A stretch of 54,142 nucleotides of DNA from Planctomycetota bacterium (GTDB lineage Bacteria; Planctomycetota; UBA8108; UBA1146). Made by a program: the position numbers and the translations under genes. The notes beneath the pieces are model-generated. The model had not been told where the DNA came from and ran no database searches. It saw only the letters and a list, made by a program, of their open reading frames with translations. Positions within the stretch are counted from its first letter, which is position 1, and each line of letters opens with the position of its first letter. Positions 34,367 to 43,524 of this stretch are shown here, piece by piece. The stretch covers positions 1 to 54,142 of the forward strand of contig JACETR010000010.1 of assembly GCA_013911165.1 (NCBI GenBank), read 5' to 3'.

Positions 34367-36229
34367 TCAGGATTTCTTTTTACCGGGACGTCCCGGCCCC
34401 TTGGGTGGAGCAGGTGTCGCCGGACCGGAAGGAACCGCAACCTGGGGGACACCGGGAGTGATGCCGGCCGCAGCCAACTCCTTACGGATCAACTTCTGTT
34501 CACCGATTCCCACCAGAGCTGAAATGATGAAGTAGATCAGCAGACCCGAGGCAAAGGAGTAAAAGATGAAACCGAAGGCAATCATCATGAAGGTCATCAT
34601 CTTTTGTTGTGCCTTTACCTGGGGGTCATCGGATTTCGGCATCATTCGCTGGTTGATCAGGGTGACCACCACATAAATCAATGGCAGCAAGTTGAACCAA
34701 TCACCCAACAAGGGCAGGGCAAAAGGCATCTGGAAAAGCATATCCGGTTGGGTGAGATCGCCGATCCACAAGAACGCAGTCTGACGCAGCTCGATGGCCA
34801 CCGAGAAGGTATTGATCAGAGCAATCCAGATCGGCAGCTGCAGGAAAATGAAAAGACAACCGCCAAACATCGCTGCAGGATTGACCCCTTCCTGCTTGAA
34901 CAACTCCTGCGTCTTGCGGTGCATCGTCGTCGGATCATTTTTGAAACGCTCACGAATCTCATCCATCTGGGGTTTGATTCGGGCCATTCCCTGCTGCTGC
35001 ACCTGCATTTGTCTCTGGTTGCGCTTGTTCACAGGGTGGAGAACCGCACGAATGACAAAGGTCAAGGCTATGATAGCCAGGCCCCAGGATCCAAAAATCG
35101 AATCGAAGAAGCGCAGCAAGGCGAGGAAGGGACGACACAGCCAGCCGAAGAAACCGTAGTCGATCAACTGCATCGCATCCCAGCTGGCATTTTGCGAAAG
35201 CACTTCAGGATCTTTGGGCCCCATGAAAACGGCGTAACTGTGGTCTGCTGTGGGATCGATCAGACGATTGAAACCCACCCTCAAGGGCCAACCCTGCAAA
35301 CCGTCATCTGCATATTGGTTGAAGAGGGCTTCGTCGACTCCGGGTTCCTTGCCACGAATCACCAGTGAACCGGTTTCCCGCTCTCCGAGAGGACGGATCA
35401 CTTGGGCGAAGTAGGTACTTTCCAGTCCACCCCATGCGATGTTGCTCTTACGCTGCTCACCGCCTTCAAGAGCATCCACCGACTCATGAACCGCTTCCTT
35501 GATCGATCCATCCTGATTGCGTTGTGCGGCCACCCATTGGTTGGGATACGCCGTCGCACGACCGGAGGATTCGAAACGGATCCGTTCCGCTCCAAGGATT
35601 TCGTAATAGAGCTCATTTGTTGTCGCCCAGTTTCCGAGGAACTCCACTTTGGAGGTCAGTTCATAGCCCTCGGCAGGAAGGGTAATGGAGTGAACCACCT
35701 GACGCTCTGCATCAATGGCCGTCTGAAAGCGAACACTGCCGGCATCCTCAGCGACCACTTCCCAGTTCACCCGGGACAGGTCCAACTGCATCGATGGGAT
35801 TCGGAGGCCGAGCGCACCAGCGGATTTCAAAGCGGGTGAGAGCAACGCGAGAGGTTCCTGGTCCTCGAGACTTTCCTTGTATTCGGGCAAACGTACTTCG
35901 GTCAGCAATGCTCCCCGGCTGCTCAGAACCAGATCCAGCATTCCATTGGTCAGGGAGACTGTTTTGACCTCCGCAGGGGGTTGAACCGGGACAGAGAGGG
36001 TCGTCGTTGAATCAGTATTCCCCTGAGTAGCTCCGCTCCCCTGTGGGGGAACATTCCCTGCTGCCTCAGATCCCTGAAGATCTCCTGCGACCTGTTCAGT
36101 TGTCCCGGTGGGAATTGTGACAGGCTCATTGCCACCTGGGCCCTGTTCTGGCGGGGCCATGAAAAGATTCATGTAAAGGATTGAGATAGCAAAACAGACG
36201 AGCAACGCCTGAAAGGTTCTTTTATCCAT
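34367..36229 (-). CDS. yidC: Membrane protein insertase YidC
   Basis: Encodes 620 residues. One N-terminal membrane anchor (FQALLVCFAISILYMNLFMA) precedes a proline/glutamine/threonine-rich linker and a large periplasmic beta-sandwich domain (about residues 80-340). The C-terminal insertase core holds five membrane segments, with the groove arginine in IALTFVIRAVLHPVNKRNQ, the cytoplasmic helical hairpin (KPQMDEIRERFKNDP) and FIFLQLPIWIALINTF. The tail is basic and proline/glycine-rich (GPGRPGKKKS), as in many YidC proteins that touch the ribosome. It inserts and folds inner-membrane proteins with or without Sec. It is 13 bases after the metallophosphoesterase and eight before mnmE. rnpA and rpmH, often nearby, are not here. 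Confidence 0.96.
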   Translation of the reverse strand: MDKRTFQALLVCFAISILYMNLFMAPPEQGPGGNEPVTIPTGTTEQVAGDLQGSEAAGNVPPQGSGATQGNTDSTTTLSVPVQPPAEVKTVSLTNGMLDLVLSSRGALLTEVRLPEYKESLEDQEPLALLSPALKSAGALGLRIPSMQLDLSRVNWEVVAEDAGSVRFQTAIDAERQVVHSITLPAEGYELTSKVEFLGNWATTNELYYEILGAERIRFESSGRATAYPNQWVAAQRNQDGSIKEAVHESVDALEGGEQRKSNIAWGGLESTYFAQVIRPLGERETGSLVIRGKEPGVDEALFNQYADDGLQGWPLRVGFNRLIDPTADHSYAVFMGPKDPEVLSQNASWDAMQLIDYGFFGWLCRPFLALLRFFDSIFGSWGLAIIALTFVIRAVLHPVNKRNQRQMQVQQQGMARIKPQMDEIRERFKNDPTTMHRKTQELFKQEGVNPAAMFGGCLFIFLQLPIWIALINTFSVAIELRQTAFLWIGDLTQPDMLFQMPFALPLLGDWFNLLPLIYVVVTLINQRMMPKSDDPQVKAQQKMMTFMMIAFGFIFYSFASGLLIYFIISALVGIGEQKLIRKELAAAGITPGVPQVAVPSGPATPAPPKGPGRPGKKKS

Positions 36230-36242
36230 CGGTGATGATTCC

Positions 36243-36998
36243 TCAGCGGCCTTCGACGAGGCGAAGGGCCAGATTTTCAGGCAAGGGAGTTGCTCGGAAA
36301 CGCTTCACGGTTTCCTCAATCGGGTATTCAACCCGGCGAAACTGCACCTTGTTTTCTTCAATGATGACGTAACTGCTGCGAGGATCCCCATCCCGTGGTT
36401 GCCCTACTGAGCCCACATTGATCACTGATTTTCCGGTTCCACAAATATGGATGCCATCTTCGAGTTGATCGGGGCTGATGAAACGGGGTCCATCGACAAA
36501 CACACCCGCAACATGAGTGTGACCAACAAAAGCGGTGTGAGTGGGGAAGCTGTCAAAAATTGACTCCACCTTGGCAGGATCTTCCGTGCAATCCTGAACA
36601 AAGAGGTATTCCCTCGTCGGCTCCCGGGGAGTCCCATGAGCCAAAAACACATCCCCAAGTGTGTGACTGACCTTCATCGAATCGAGGATCTGCCACAGAA
36701 CCCCATTTTCTTCCCGGGAGTATTCGGGACTCATCAACTGTTGCTTGGTCCATTCGACGGCGGCGCGCGCTCTGGGGTTGAATCCGATCGGATCGAAAAG
36801 CACGGCCTCCTCATGATTGCCCATCAGGTTAACACTGAAGTCTTTGCACATGAGCAAGCATTCACGGGGATCCGGACCGTAGCCGATGATGTCACCCAAC
36901 CCGACGATTTGCTCGACCCCTTGGGAGGAACAATCTTCAAGTACCGCTCTCATCGCGGCGAGATTGGCGTGAACATCGCTGATGATTGCCGTCTTCAG
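36243..36998 (-). CDS. Calcineurin-like metallophosphoesterase, probable CTG start
   Basis: Encodes about 251 residues. All metal-site motifs of the YfcE/MJ0936-type phosphoesterases are present: IISDVHANLAA, GLGDIIGYGPDP, LMGNHEEAV, FLAHGTPREP and VGHTHVAGVF. The substrate is not predictable; the family includes phosphodiesterases and nucleotide phosphatases. The ORF track begins at 37292 inside radC, but its first 98 residues are not family-like. Homologues start at the LKTAIISDVH position. Here that codon is CTG (36996-36998), with a perfect AGGAGG six bases upstream at 37005-37010 and no ATG, GTG or TTG nearby in frame. I therefore propose a CTG start. yidC begins 13 bases after the stop, so the two are co-transcribed. 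Confidence 0.82.
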   Translation of the reverse strand: MKTAIISDVHANLAAMRAVLEDCSSQGVEQIVGLGDIIGYGPDPRECLLMCKDFSVNLMGNHEEAVLFDPIGFNPRARAAVEWTKQQLMSPEYSREENGVLWQILDSMKVSHTLGDVFLAHGTPREPTREYLFVQDCTEDPAKVESIFDSFPTHTAFVGHTHVAGVFVDGPRFISPDQLEDGIHICGTGKSVINVGSVGQPRDGDPRSSYVIIEENKVQFRRVEYPIEETVKRFRATPLPENLALRLVEGR

Positions 36999-37215
36999 TT
37001 GCGGCCTCCTGATCCGGGGTACACATCGGGAAGGGAGTCCCTGGGCCCTTCCCGTACAGCTTCTGGAAACTGATCCAACGTGAATCGGATGATGATTGAA
37101 ACTGAACGGGGATGGTAACCGGATCCGGGCTTGATTCCAGCAAAGGCATGGGATCACCCAATACCGGCAAGACGCTTTATTCCGCTGTTTATCGGCTGAA
37201 TTCCGGACCAGAGCC

Positions 37216-38007
37216 TCACGGCTCGTTCGGATCGTCTGTGGGATCGACTGTGGGATCGACTGTGTGAAACGGCCCCTCTTCGCCGGAACCACTCCAGGGG
37301 CCCATGGCTGACTCTCTCAGGGAACACCAATCTCCACGTCCACAAATCACATGATCGAGAACCGGAATCCCCAGCCATTGACCACAACGATACAACCTGT
37401 GAGTGACACGCAAATCCTCTGCGGACGGATCCGGATCTCCCGAAGGGTGATTATGCGCCAGAATCACTGCGGCCGCCGAGTGAATCACTGCAGGTCTGAA
37501 GACTTCCCTGGGATGAACGATACTTGCAGTCAGGGAGCCGATGCTGATCACACAGTCCCGGATCAATCGGTGACGGATATCCAACAGCAAAAGACAAAAA
37601 TGCTCTCTGGTCTCCCCCGACCAGAGGCGAGCCAGATGATCGTGGACCTGCCTCGATGATCGAAAAGGCTCCCGGGATTTCCATGTCCCCTGCTGACTGC
37701 GACGCCCCACTTCATGGGCAGCCAGAATCCTCAATGCCAGTGACGGTCCAACCCCTGCAAGGGATTGCAATCTTGCAGGAGTCTCAAGGCGAGCAGCATC
37801 AAAAAGATCAAACAGAGAAAAATCACTGCAGAAAGAACTCACACTGCAGGGAAAGTCCGTATCAAAGGTCTCAGTGACGCCACACTTATCGACAGTGGAA
37901 TGCCTCCCTCCCTGGACCGACTCCAGCTTTCCCTCCAAAGCCTGACGAAGACACGTCTCTGAAAGTTGGGACCAATCCCTCACCCTTGACTCGTCCATGG
38001 ATCCCAT
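37216..38007 (-). CDS. radC: RadC-family JAB/MPN domain protein
   Basis: Encodes 263 residues. A helix-hairpin-helix-like segment (LQSLAGVGPSLALRILAAHE) is followed by the RadC metallo-domain with LLDIRHRLI, IVHPREVFRPAV and the JAMM-type metal motif AHNHPSGDPDPSAED. The family was named for a DNA-repair phenotype that was later withdrawn, so its role is unsettled. The N-terminus has about 70 poorly conserved residues. The C-terminus ends in a short repetitive tail (VDPTVDPTDDP) encoded by a tandem 12-base repeat. A GAGGTGA sits upstream of the ATG at 38007. It is the first gene of the minus-strand block, downstream of the terminator of the large lipoprotein gene. Confidence 0.88.
   Translation of the reverse strand: MGSMDESRVRDWSQLSETCLRQALEGKLESVQGGRHSTVDKCGVTETFDTDFPCSVSSFCSDFSLFDLFDAARLETPARLQSLAGVGPSLALRILAAHEVGRRSQQGTWKSREPFRSSRQVHDHLARLWSGETREHFCLLLLDIRHRLIRDCVISIGSLTASIVHPREVFRPAVIHSAAAVILAHNHPSGDPDPSAEDLRVTHRLYRCGQWLGIPVLDHVICGRGDWCSLRESAMGPWSGSGEEGPFHTVDPTVDPTDDPNEP
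37238..37261. repeat. Tandem 12-base repeat in the 3' end of radC
   Basis: GTGGGATCGACT occurs twice head to tail (37238-37249, 37250-37261), with a degenerate partial copy on the 37228-37237 side. It encodes the VDPT repeats of the RadC tail. Such short tandem repeats can vary in copy number by slippage. Confidence 0.7.
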
Positions 38008-38046
38008 ACTTCACCTCGCTCCCCAACAGACACAGCCTGTTAGGTA

Positions 38047-38087
38047 TAAAAAAATGCCCGTGCCCCCGAAAACAGGGGCACGGGCAT
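38047..38087 (-). terminator. Terminator after the mosaic lipoprotein gene
   Basis: A 13-bp perfect stem (ATGCCCGTGCCCC, 38054-38066, with 38075-38087) is followed on the minus strand by TTTTTTTAT. It lies about 25 bases beyond the stop at 38113. Confidence 0.88.
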
Positions 38088-38112
38088 CCAATGGACCGGA
38101 ACAGGTTCGGGG

Positions 38113-41100
38113 CTACAGTCCGTCCGGTGTGGGATCGGTCCCTGGGCTCGGGAAAGGCTCTGCAGGCGGGGTTCCGCCATCGAAGAGCCAACTGGCCAAC
38201 TGGACTGCGTCTCCGATATGCACTGCTCCGTTATCATCGATATCCGCACTGTCGAGAATGACGGGTGCAGAACCGGAACCTGCGACGTAGGCAGCGATCA
38301 AGGCCACATCCGCGATGTTGACGAGGCCGTCGCAAGTCACATCACCGCGGAGGAAAACACCATCGTTGAAGTAGTTGAAACCACCCGGGAAAACAGCGAT
38401 CTCAGTGCCCACGGCATCCAGGAATCGCAGATCGACGAGACCGGTGGTCGACGACGCCGGGATTCTGACGGTAGCCATGGTGCCATCCGGAGAGACCTGA
38501 ACGAGACTCGAAGCCAGATCACCAAAGACGACCTGAAGGCCTTCTGGAATACCGACACCATTGACCAGCATCGTCGTAGGACTACAGATCGATCCTTCAT
38601 TCGGAGTGTAGCTGTCGATGGTGGAAACGTAGTAGGTAAATGCTTGCGCGAGGGTCGCCTGTCCGTAATCGGTCAACACCGTCACGTCCACACTGCCCTC
38701 TGAACCTGCAGGAGCATTGACCACCAGTGTTCCTGGGTCGATCAGCACCACTTCCGAAGCTGGATTCGGGCCGAAGAAGACATTCGATCCAGGAGCGAAT
38801 CCGGTTCCATTGAGGATCACTTCAGTCCCTCCCACTGCCGGTCCTGACGTCGGTGAAATCGACAACAGGGTTGGCGGCTCGGGCTGAGAGAGGACCTGGA
38901 ATTCTGCAGGGAAAAGAACCGGCTCAATCGTTGAAGCCACCGAGTCGACGAAAAGGTTTTCGATCTCGACTCCGTCGGTGTCATAAATACCAAAGTTGAT
39001 GGTTGTACTGTCGCCGACCTGTGCATCCGCTGAGACGAGGAATCGGAAGTAACCCAACTCTGCCTGGGGATTGGCGGGAATGGCATCGAAGGTGGAAATC
39101 ACCGATCCATAGGCCTTTCCTGAGAGGGGGTCGATTCCGGAGAAGAACAATCCAAAGGTTCCGCTGAGATCCTCACCCACCGTACCCACATTGCTGACTT
39201 CCAAACAGGTCAGAACAGAGGGGTCGTAGTCGAGCACAACAGAATATCCGGTCAGTGCCTGGCTCCAGACACCTCTGGCCCAGACCACGATCTCTTCACC
39301 GGGGGTCAGGCTGGCATTGTCGATGAAGAGGGCATTTCCGGAGACGGTCACCCCCCCATCTTCGAGGGCGGGAGATTGTGTACCGGAAGCAGTTCCCAAA
39401 GATCCATCGACAAGGTGGAAAAGAACCGGCCCCAAAAGATCAAAGTCCGGTTCCAGATTCCCTGTCACTCTGGCGAGGAGAGAATCTGCACCGACTGGAG
39501 CATTCCCGGAAATTACCTCGACTGTCAGACGGCGAAGCCCGGCAAAGGTCCCCAGTGGATTGTCCGTTATCAGGAGATCGGCAGTTGCCACTCCTGGAAC
39601 ATCGACCGCAACCTCTTCAAGAACGTTGCCATCGTAGTCGATCTGGAAAATCCAGCTGTTGGCTTCCGTCAAAAGTTGCCCAAGGATATCGATCTCAAAA
39701 TCACGACCCACGACCACAGAGGTTGGGTCGTAGTAGATTCTTTCAGAGATGTTGACTTCACATTGGCCAGAGGGAGCGGAGTAACTGACACCGTCACGGA
39801 AGAAGTACCCAACGACACGATAGGCCCAGGTACCACCACCCACAGGATCACTGTAAGAGGTCGCTGTTCCAGACAGATTGATGAAATCGGTTCCCTGAGG
39901 ACCCGTTCGCTCGAGAACCACCTCGTCATAGGAGAAGGACTCTGGACCATTGGTCCACGAAATTTCGATGGCTGCTCCCGTGGCCTGACAACTCAGGTTT
40001 GTGGGAGTGGCAAGAGGAATGTTGACTTCACCCGCTTCGATCAGGGAACTCAGTCCCCCGTCGCCAAGAGCCTGAATGGCATAGTTGACCGGCCCCGGCA
40101 GCAAATCGAAGACTTCGTATTCGATTTCCAGACCACCCAATGTGGCAACCTGAAGACCACTCTCAAAGACACGAATCTCGTCGTAGTACTCTTCATTGGT
40201 CCAGGTCAATCGCAGGTTGTCATTCCCGTTGAGAGTCGCCTGGAGGTCGGTCGGGTTTGCAGTCCCTGCCCCACCGGCATCCTCAACCAGACAGGTTGCA
40301 CCTGCAGATGTGACTCCGCCCTGGACAGCACGAACCTCGTAGAGGTGAGACTGGAGACCGGCATTGTCGACGTAGTTGAGCTGAACCGCAGGAAGTTCGA
40401 TCAGGAACCCGCCATCACGGAAAACCTGCCAAGCGGAGGTTCCCGGAAGCGAAACCCAGTTCAACTGAATAGTGTTCAGATTGGTTTGAACACGCTCACA
40501 GTTAAGGTTGGTCGTAGGGATGATGACTGCATTACAGGTTGTTTCCGCTGAAGGAACTCCCGCAACAAATCCGGTGACACTGTAATTCAGTGAACCCTGA
40601 CCGGGACTGGTATCGACGTATTGGGTGTTGGTTCCAGACATGGAAGCAAGGAATGCACCACCCCGACGAATCTCGATTCCACCCTGCAGGTCGTATCCCA
40701 CCGGGTTACTCCAGGTCAGCAGAACTTCTGCCTGACCAGAGGAAGACGAGATTTCGCACTGCAGCGATTCCGGAGCTGCTGTGGCAGAGTTGATGAGAAC
40801 AACACCCTGTGCTGAAGAAATATCAGCAGAGAGCAAAGCACCACTGCTGGACAAAGTTCCCTGATTGGACCAGGTGGTACCCTGAATACTCAACCCGTCA
40901 GCCAGCAGGAATGAAGCCTCGCCCAACTCACTGGGAACCGTTTGCATTTGCACGCGGGCAATCGGAACCTCAGTTCCTGCCGGAATGAATCCATTGATCT
41001 GCAGTGTCGCAGCGATCAATCCGTTGGCGGTATCGATGCTGGTCACAACATCGGCACTTCCAAATGGGAAAGTGGCCGAATCGGCGATCATCCCGGTCGC

Positions 41101-43161
41101 GGTCACCAGAGATTCATCGTAGTCGAGTGCGATGCTGAAGCCTGAAAGGTCATCTTCAAAGGACGCTGTAATCGGGATTTCAAAGCTGTTGGTTCCAACA
41201 GGAAGTGAAAGGCTGGCTGGGACCTGAAACTGAAGGGCACTTTGTTGGTCATCGACGACCGCCTGTGATCTCCACACTGCGAGCGAATCGGAGCCTGCCC
41301 CGGCCTGACGAACGAGTACGTCTGTTCCCAGATCGCCGTCGGTATCCACAAGCAACAGGTCTGCCGTCGAAACATCCCCGACGAAATTCAGAGAGACCAA
41401 TTCCGAGTCTCCCAGATCCGGTGAAAGCCTCCTCAATATGACCAGCGGATCAGCGGCATCCTGAAGAAGCAGAATGTCATCGATTGCGACCGGGTCACCG
41501 TCTACTTCTGCCACCGCAAGGTCGAGAACCGCCCCTGCAGTCAGCAGGGATACGCCGGTCCAGCTCAACGGAGGTGCTCCAGCGGGATTCAGGTGAACAG
41601 AGAGACCCTCATTGCCTGGAGTGACTGCGTCGAGCCAGCCATCTCCATTGACATCACCGACGACCACTTTTCCAAAGGGTGCGGGTTCAAGGAAAGAGGA
41701 CTCCAGGAAAGAACCGTTTCCGGCACCCCTGAGAAGCAAACCGACTCCCGCAGAAACCAGCAGATCCAGTCGTCCGTCGCGGTCAAAGTCGGCGATTTCA
41801 AGAGATTCGGTGGGTGCGGGCATGGGCAGGACACCTGTCACTGCCAAAGCTCTGCTCAACTCAAAAGTCACCGGGTCGATGACGACGGTACTCTGAATGA
41901 TTCGCAAGCCATCGGAAGCAGCGCCAATAATGTCGAGGCTCTGGTCTCCATTCAACTCTCCCACACGGAGCAGGCTGAAGACGAGTCCGCCCATGTCATG
42001 GGAAATGTCGTCTACGATCAGTTCCTGACCGAGAACCTTGACCACCCGGAGGATTCCATCTTCGCAGGAGATCACCATTTCAGATCGACCATCACCGTCG
42101 AGATCAGCCAAAACAGCAGAAGCAGGAAGCACCGGCAACGTGAGCTGTGACTCAAGAGTCCAACTCGCACCTTCACCGGAGATCCCGGAACGGAGGAGAG
42201 AGACGACGCCCGAGGCTGTCATCGTCAACATTTCGAGTCCACTGTAGGGAAGTAACTCGCCCAATTCGGCGAAAATCAATCCCTGGGTTCCGGAAGCGGT
42301 CAGAGCCTCACGGGGTCCGAGGCCACCGGTGGCATATCCCAGTGCAGCCCGGTAACTCGCCACAAAAGGAGAGAGTTTACGGGGTGTGTCTTCTCCGCTT
42401 TGAAGTTGGGAAAGCAGATTGGCATCGAAAACCACCTCCACCTTTTCACCGGGATAGAGAGGGGCTTCCGATCCATCGAGAAGGACCTGCAACAGATCAG
42501 AGATGCCATTGGTCTGAGTCGGATAGACAAGCTGGGCCGTTCTTAATCCCGTTCTCTCACCTCTCAGGCTAACTGCACCGGCTGCACTTGTTACCTGAAA
42601 TGGCAAATCGAAAGAGGCGGTGATCGACGGTCTGCGAGGGATCCCGGACTCACCCGCCTGTGGGGTGATCTGCACGAGGGAGAACTCTCCACTTCCTGGT
42701 TCAAAATCACCGGCACCGGCACCCGCACCGACGGTTGTGAACTGAATGGTGATCGGGTCGATGGGGATCTGGATCCCTGTTTTGACACCATCCGTGATGA
42801 CCACTGTGACCGTTTCTCCCTGTTGAAAGGGAGTTTCCGGTATCAGGGTCAGGATGCGCAGATCTTCATTGAGAGCACCAGCAGCAGGATGGGGTCCTGA
42901 GAGACTTCCCGAGATGCTCCAGTTTGCCGGATCGGTAGAGGAGATCGGATCCATCGCTGTGGTGAATGCGATCTGGATATCCGTGGTCACCTCGACGTTC
43001 GTGGCTCCATTTCCAGGAACCGTGAAGGGAACGTCCGGAGGATTGGTGCAACCGGACATGGCAAATGCCATGACCAGAACGGCAACCATGACGACGAAAC
43101 TGTTGGCCAGTTTCGTCAATCCCTGTGCGACGGCGGGAAGTGAATTATCGGCGATCTTCAT
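38113..43161 (-). CDS. Giant mosaic surface lipoprotein (Big_5, FG-GAP, cohesin-like, FN3-like, TIG, dockerin-like)
   Basis: Encodes 1682 residues. The ATG at 43161 has GGAGG eight bases upstream and opens a lipoprotein signal with Cys38 (VLVMAFAMSGC). Modules in order: two SbsA/Big_5-like Ig domains (VPGNGATNVEVTTDIQIAF; VQITPQAGESGIPRRPSIT); FG-GAP/VCBS repeats with calcium-type loops (LADLDGDGRSEMVIS, IADFDRDGRLDLLVS, VGDVNGDGWLDAVTP); a cohesin-like beta-sandwich (SFEIPITASFEDDLSGFSIA); about four FN3-like domains each opening with L.C; two more cohesin-like modules; two IPT/TIG domains (LLSISPTSGPAVGGTEVIL); and a dockerin-like pair of calcium loops (RGDVTCDGLVNIADVALIA, ADIDDNGAVHIGDAVQLA). 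It ends in DPTPDGL without the terminal cysteine seen in its neighbours. Such proteins are likely adhesive or scaffold components; no enzyme domain is visible. Confidence 0.85.
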   Translation of the reverse strand: MKIADNSLPAVAQGLTKLANSFVVMVAVLVMAFAMSGCTNPPDVPFTVPGNGATNVEVTTDIQIAFTTAMDPISSTDPANWSISGSLSGPHPAAGALNEDLRILTLIPETPFQQGETVTVVITDGVKTGIQIPIDPITIQFTTVGAGAGAGDFEPGSGEFSLVQITPQAGESGIPRRPSITASFDLPFQVTSAAGAVSLRGERTGLRTAQLVYPTQTNGISDLLQVLLDGSEAPLYPGEKVEVVFDANLLSQLQSGEDTPRKLSPFVASYRAALGYATGGLGPREALTASGTQGLIFAELGELLPYSGLEMLTMTASGVVSLLRSGISGEGASWTLESQLTLPVLPASAVLADLDGDGRSEMVISCEDGILRVVKVLGQELIVDDISHDMGGLVFSLLRVGELNGDQSLDIIGAASDGLRIIQSTVVIDPVTFELSRALAVTGVLPMPAPTESLEIADFDRDGRLDLLVSAGVGLLLRGAGNGSFLESSFLEPAPFGKVVVGDVNGDGWLDAVTPGNEGLSVHLNPAGAPPLSWTGVSLLTAGAVLDLAVAEVDGDPVAIDDILLLQDAADPLVILRRLSPDLGDSELVSLNFVGDVSTADLLLVDTDGDLGTDVLVRQAGAGSDSLAVWRSQAVVDDQQSALQFQVPASLSLPVGTNSFEIPITASFEDDLSGFSIALDYDESLVTATGMIADSATFPFGSADVVTSIDTANGLIAATLQINGFIPAGTEVPIARVQMQTVPSELGEASFLLADGLSIQGTTWSNQGTLSSSGALLSADISSAQGVVLINSATAAPESLQCEISSSSGQAEVLLTWSNPVGYDLQGGIEIRRGGAFLASMSGTNTQYVDTSPGQGSLNYSVTGFVAGVPSAETTCNAVIIPTTNLNCERVQTNLNTIQLNWVSLPGTSAWQVFRDGGFLIELPAVQLNYVDNAGLQSHLYEVRAVQGGVTSAGATCLVEDAGGAGTANPTDLQATLNGNDNLRLTWTNEEYYDEIRVFESGLQVATLGGLEIEYEVFDLLPGPVNYAIQALGDGGLSSLIEAGEVNIPLATPTNLSCQATGAAIEISWTNGPESFSYDEVVLERTGPQGTDFINLSGTATSYSDPVGGGTWAYRVVGYFFRDGVSYSAPSGQCEVNISERIYYDPTSVVVGRDFEIDILGQLLTEANSWIFQIDYDGNVLEEVAVDVPGVATADLLITDNPLGTFAGLRRLTVEVISGNAPVGADSLLARVTGNLEPDFDLLGPVLFHLVDGSLGTASGTQSPALEDGGVTVSGNALFIDNASLTPGEEIVVWARGVWSQALTGYSVVLDYDPSVLTCLEVSNVGTVGEDLSGTFGLFFSGIDPLSGKAYGSVISTFDAIPANPQAELGYFRFLVSADAQVGDSTTINFGIYDTDGVEIENLFVDSVASTIEPVLFPAEFQVLSQPEPPTLLSISPTSGPAVGGTEVILNGTGFAPGSNVFFGPNPASEVVLIDPGTLVVNAPAGSEGSVDVTVLTDYGQATLAQAFTYYVSTIDSYTPNEGSICSPTTMLVNGVGIPEGLQVVFGDLASSLVQVSPDGTMATVRIPASSTTGLVDLRFLDAVGTEIAVFPGGFNYFNDGVFLRGDVTCDGLVNIADVALIAAYVAGSGSAPVILDSADIDDNGAVHIGDAVQLASWLFDGGTPPAEPFPSPGTDPTPDGL

Positions 43162-43451
43162 GGACGCGCCTCCATCGTCAAATTGTGGAATCGTGGATCG
43201 ATTCCTCACCATTACATTCAGGCTGGACCTGATTCAAACGTGCTTGCAGAGGTACATGAACACAGGTTCAGGCAACTCGTCTGCACGGACGATGAGGGTT
43301 CCGGAAGGAAAATGGGCAAGACCCGGTGGTTGCGTGATCCCCGAGGCTTATTCCATGTTATCGACCCTGCCCATGGGGTCAATCCCCCACACCCCGACCC
43401 CCGATAACGTCTCTCCGATCCGGTAAAAGTGCCCGTGACCTGGATCAGTGC
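43162..43451. promoter_or_regulatory. Upstream region of the mosaic lipoprotein gene
   Basis: Contains a 7-bp perfect hairpin about 25 bases before the start codon (GGAATCG-TGGAT-CGATTCC, 43187-43205) and a weaker 5-bp one (TCAGG-CTGGA-CCTGA, 43218-43232). No promoter can be named with confidence and no ORF looks real. Confidence 0.4.
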
Positions 43452-43489
43452 AAAAAAACTGCCCGGTGCGACCATGCGTCGCACCGGGC
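43452..43489 (-). terminator. Terminator after the 43525 gene
   Basis: An 11-bp stem (GCCCGGTGCGA, 43461-43471, with 43479-43489) is followed on the minus strand by AGTTTTTTTG. It probably also ends the transcript of the gene at 44890, which lacks its own terminator. Confidence 0.85.
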
Positions 43490-43524
43490 TTTCCCTAGTG
43501 TCCTGTATGTTCCTGATTCAAGAA

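Noticed and set aside
36999-37292. N-terminal extension of the metallophosphoesterase into radC
   Set aside because: The first 98 residues are a shifted-frame reading of radC's repeat and of the intergenic DNA, with no family similarity.
43225-43250. tRNA T-loop-like sequence (GTTTGAATC on the minus strand)
   Set aside because: The flanking bases do not form the five-base T stem, and no acceptor or anticodon arm can be drawn.
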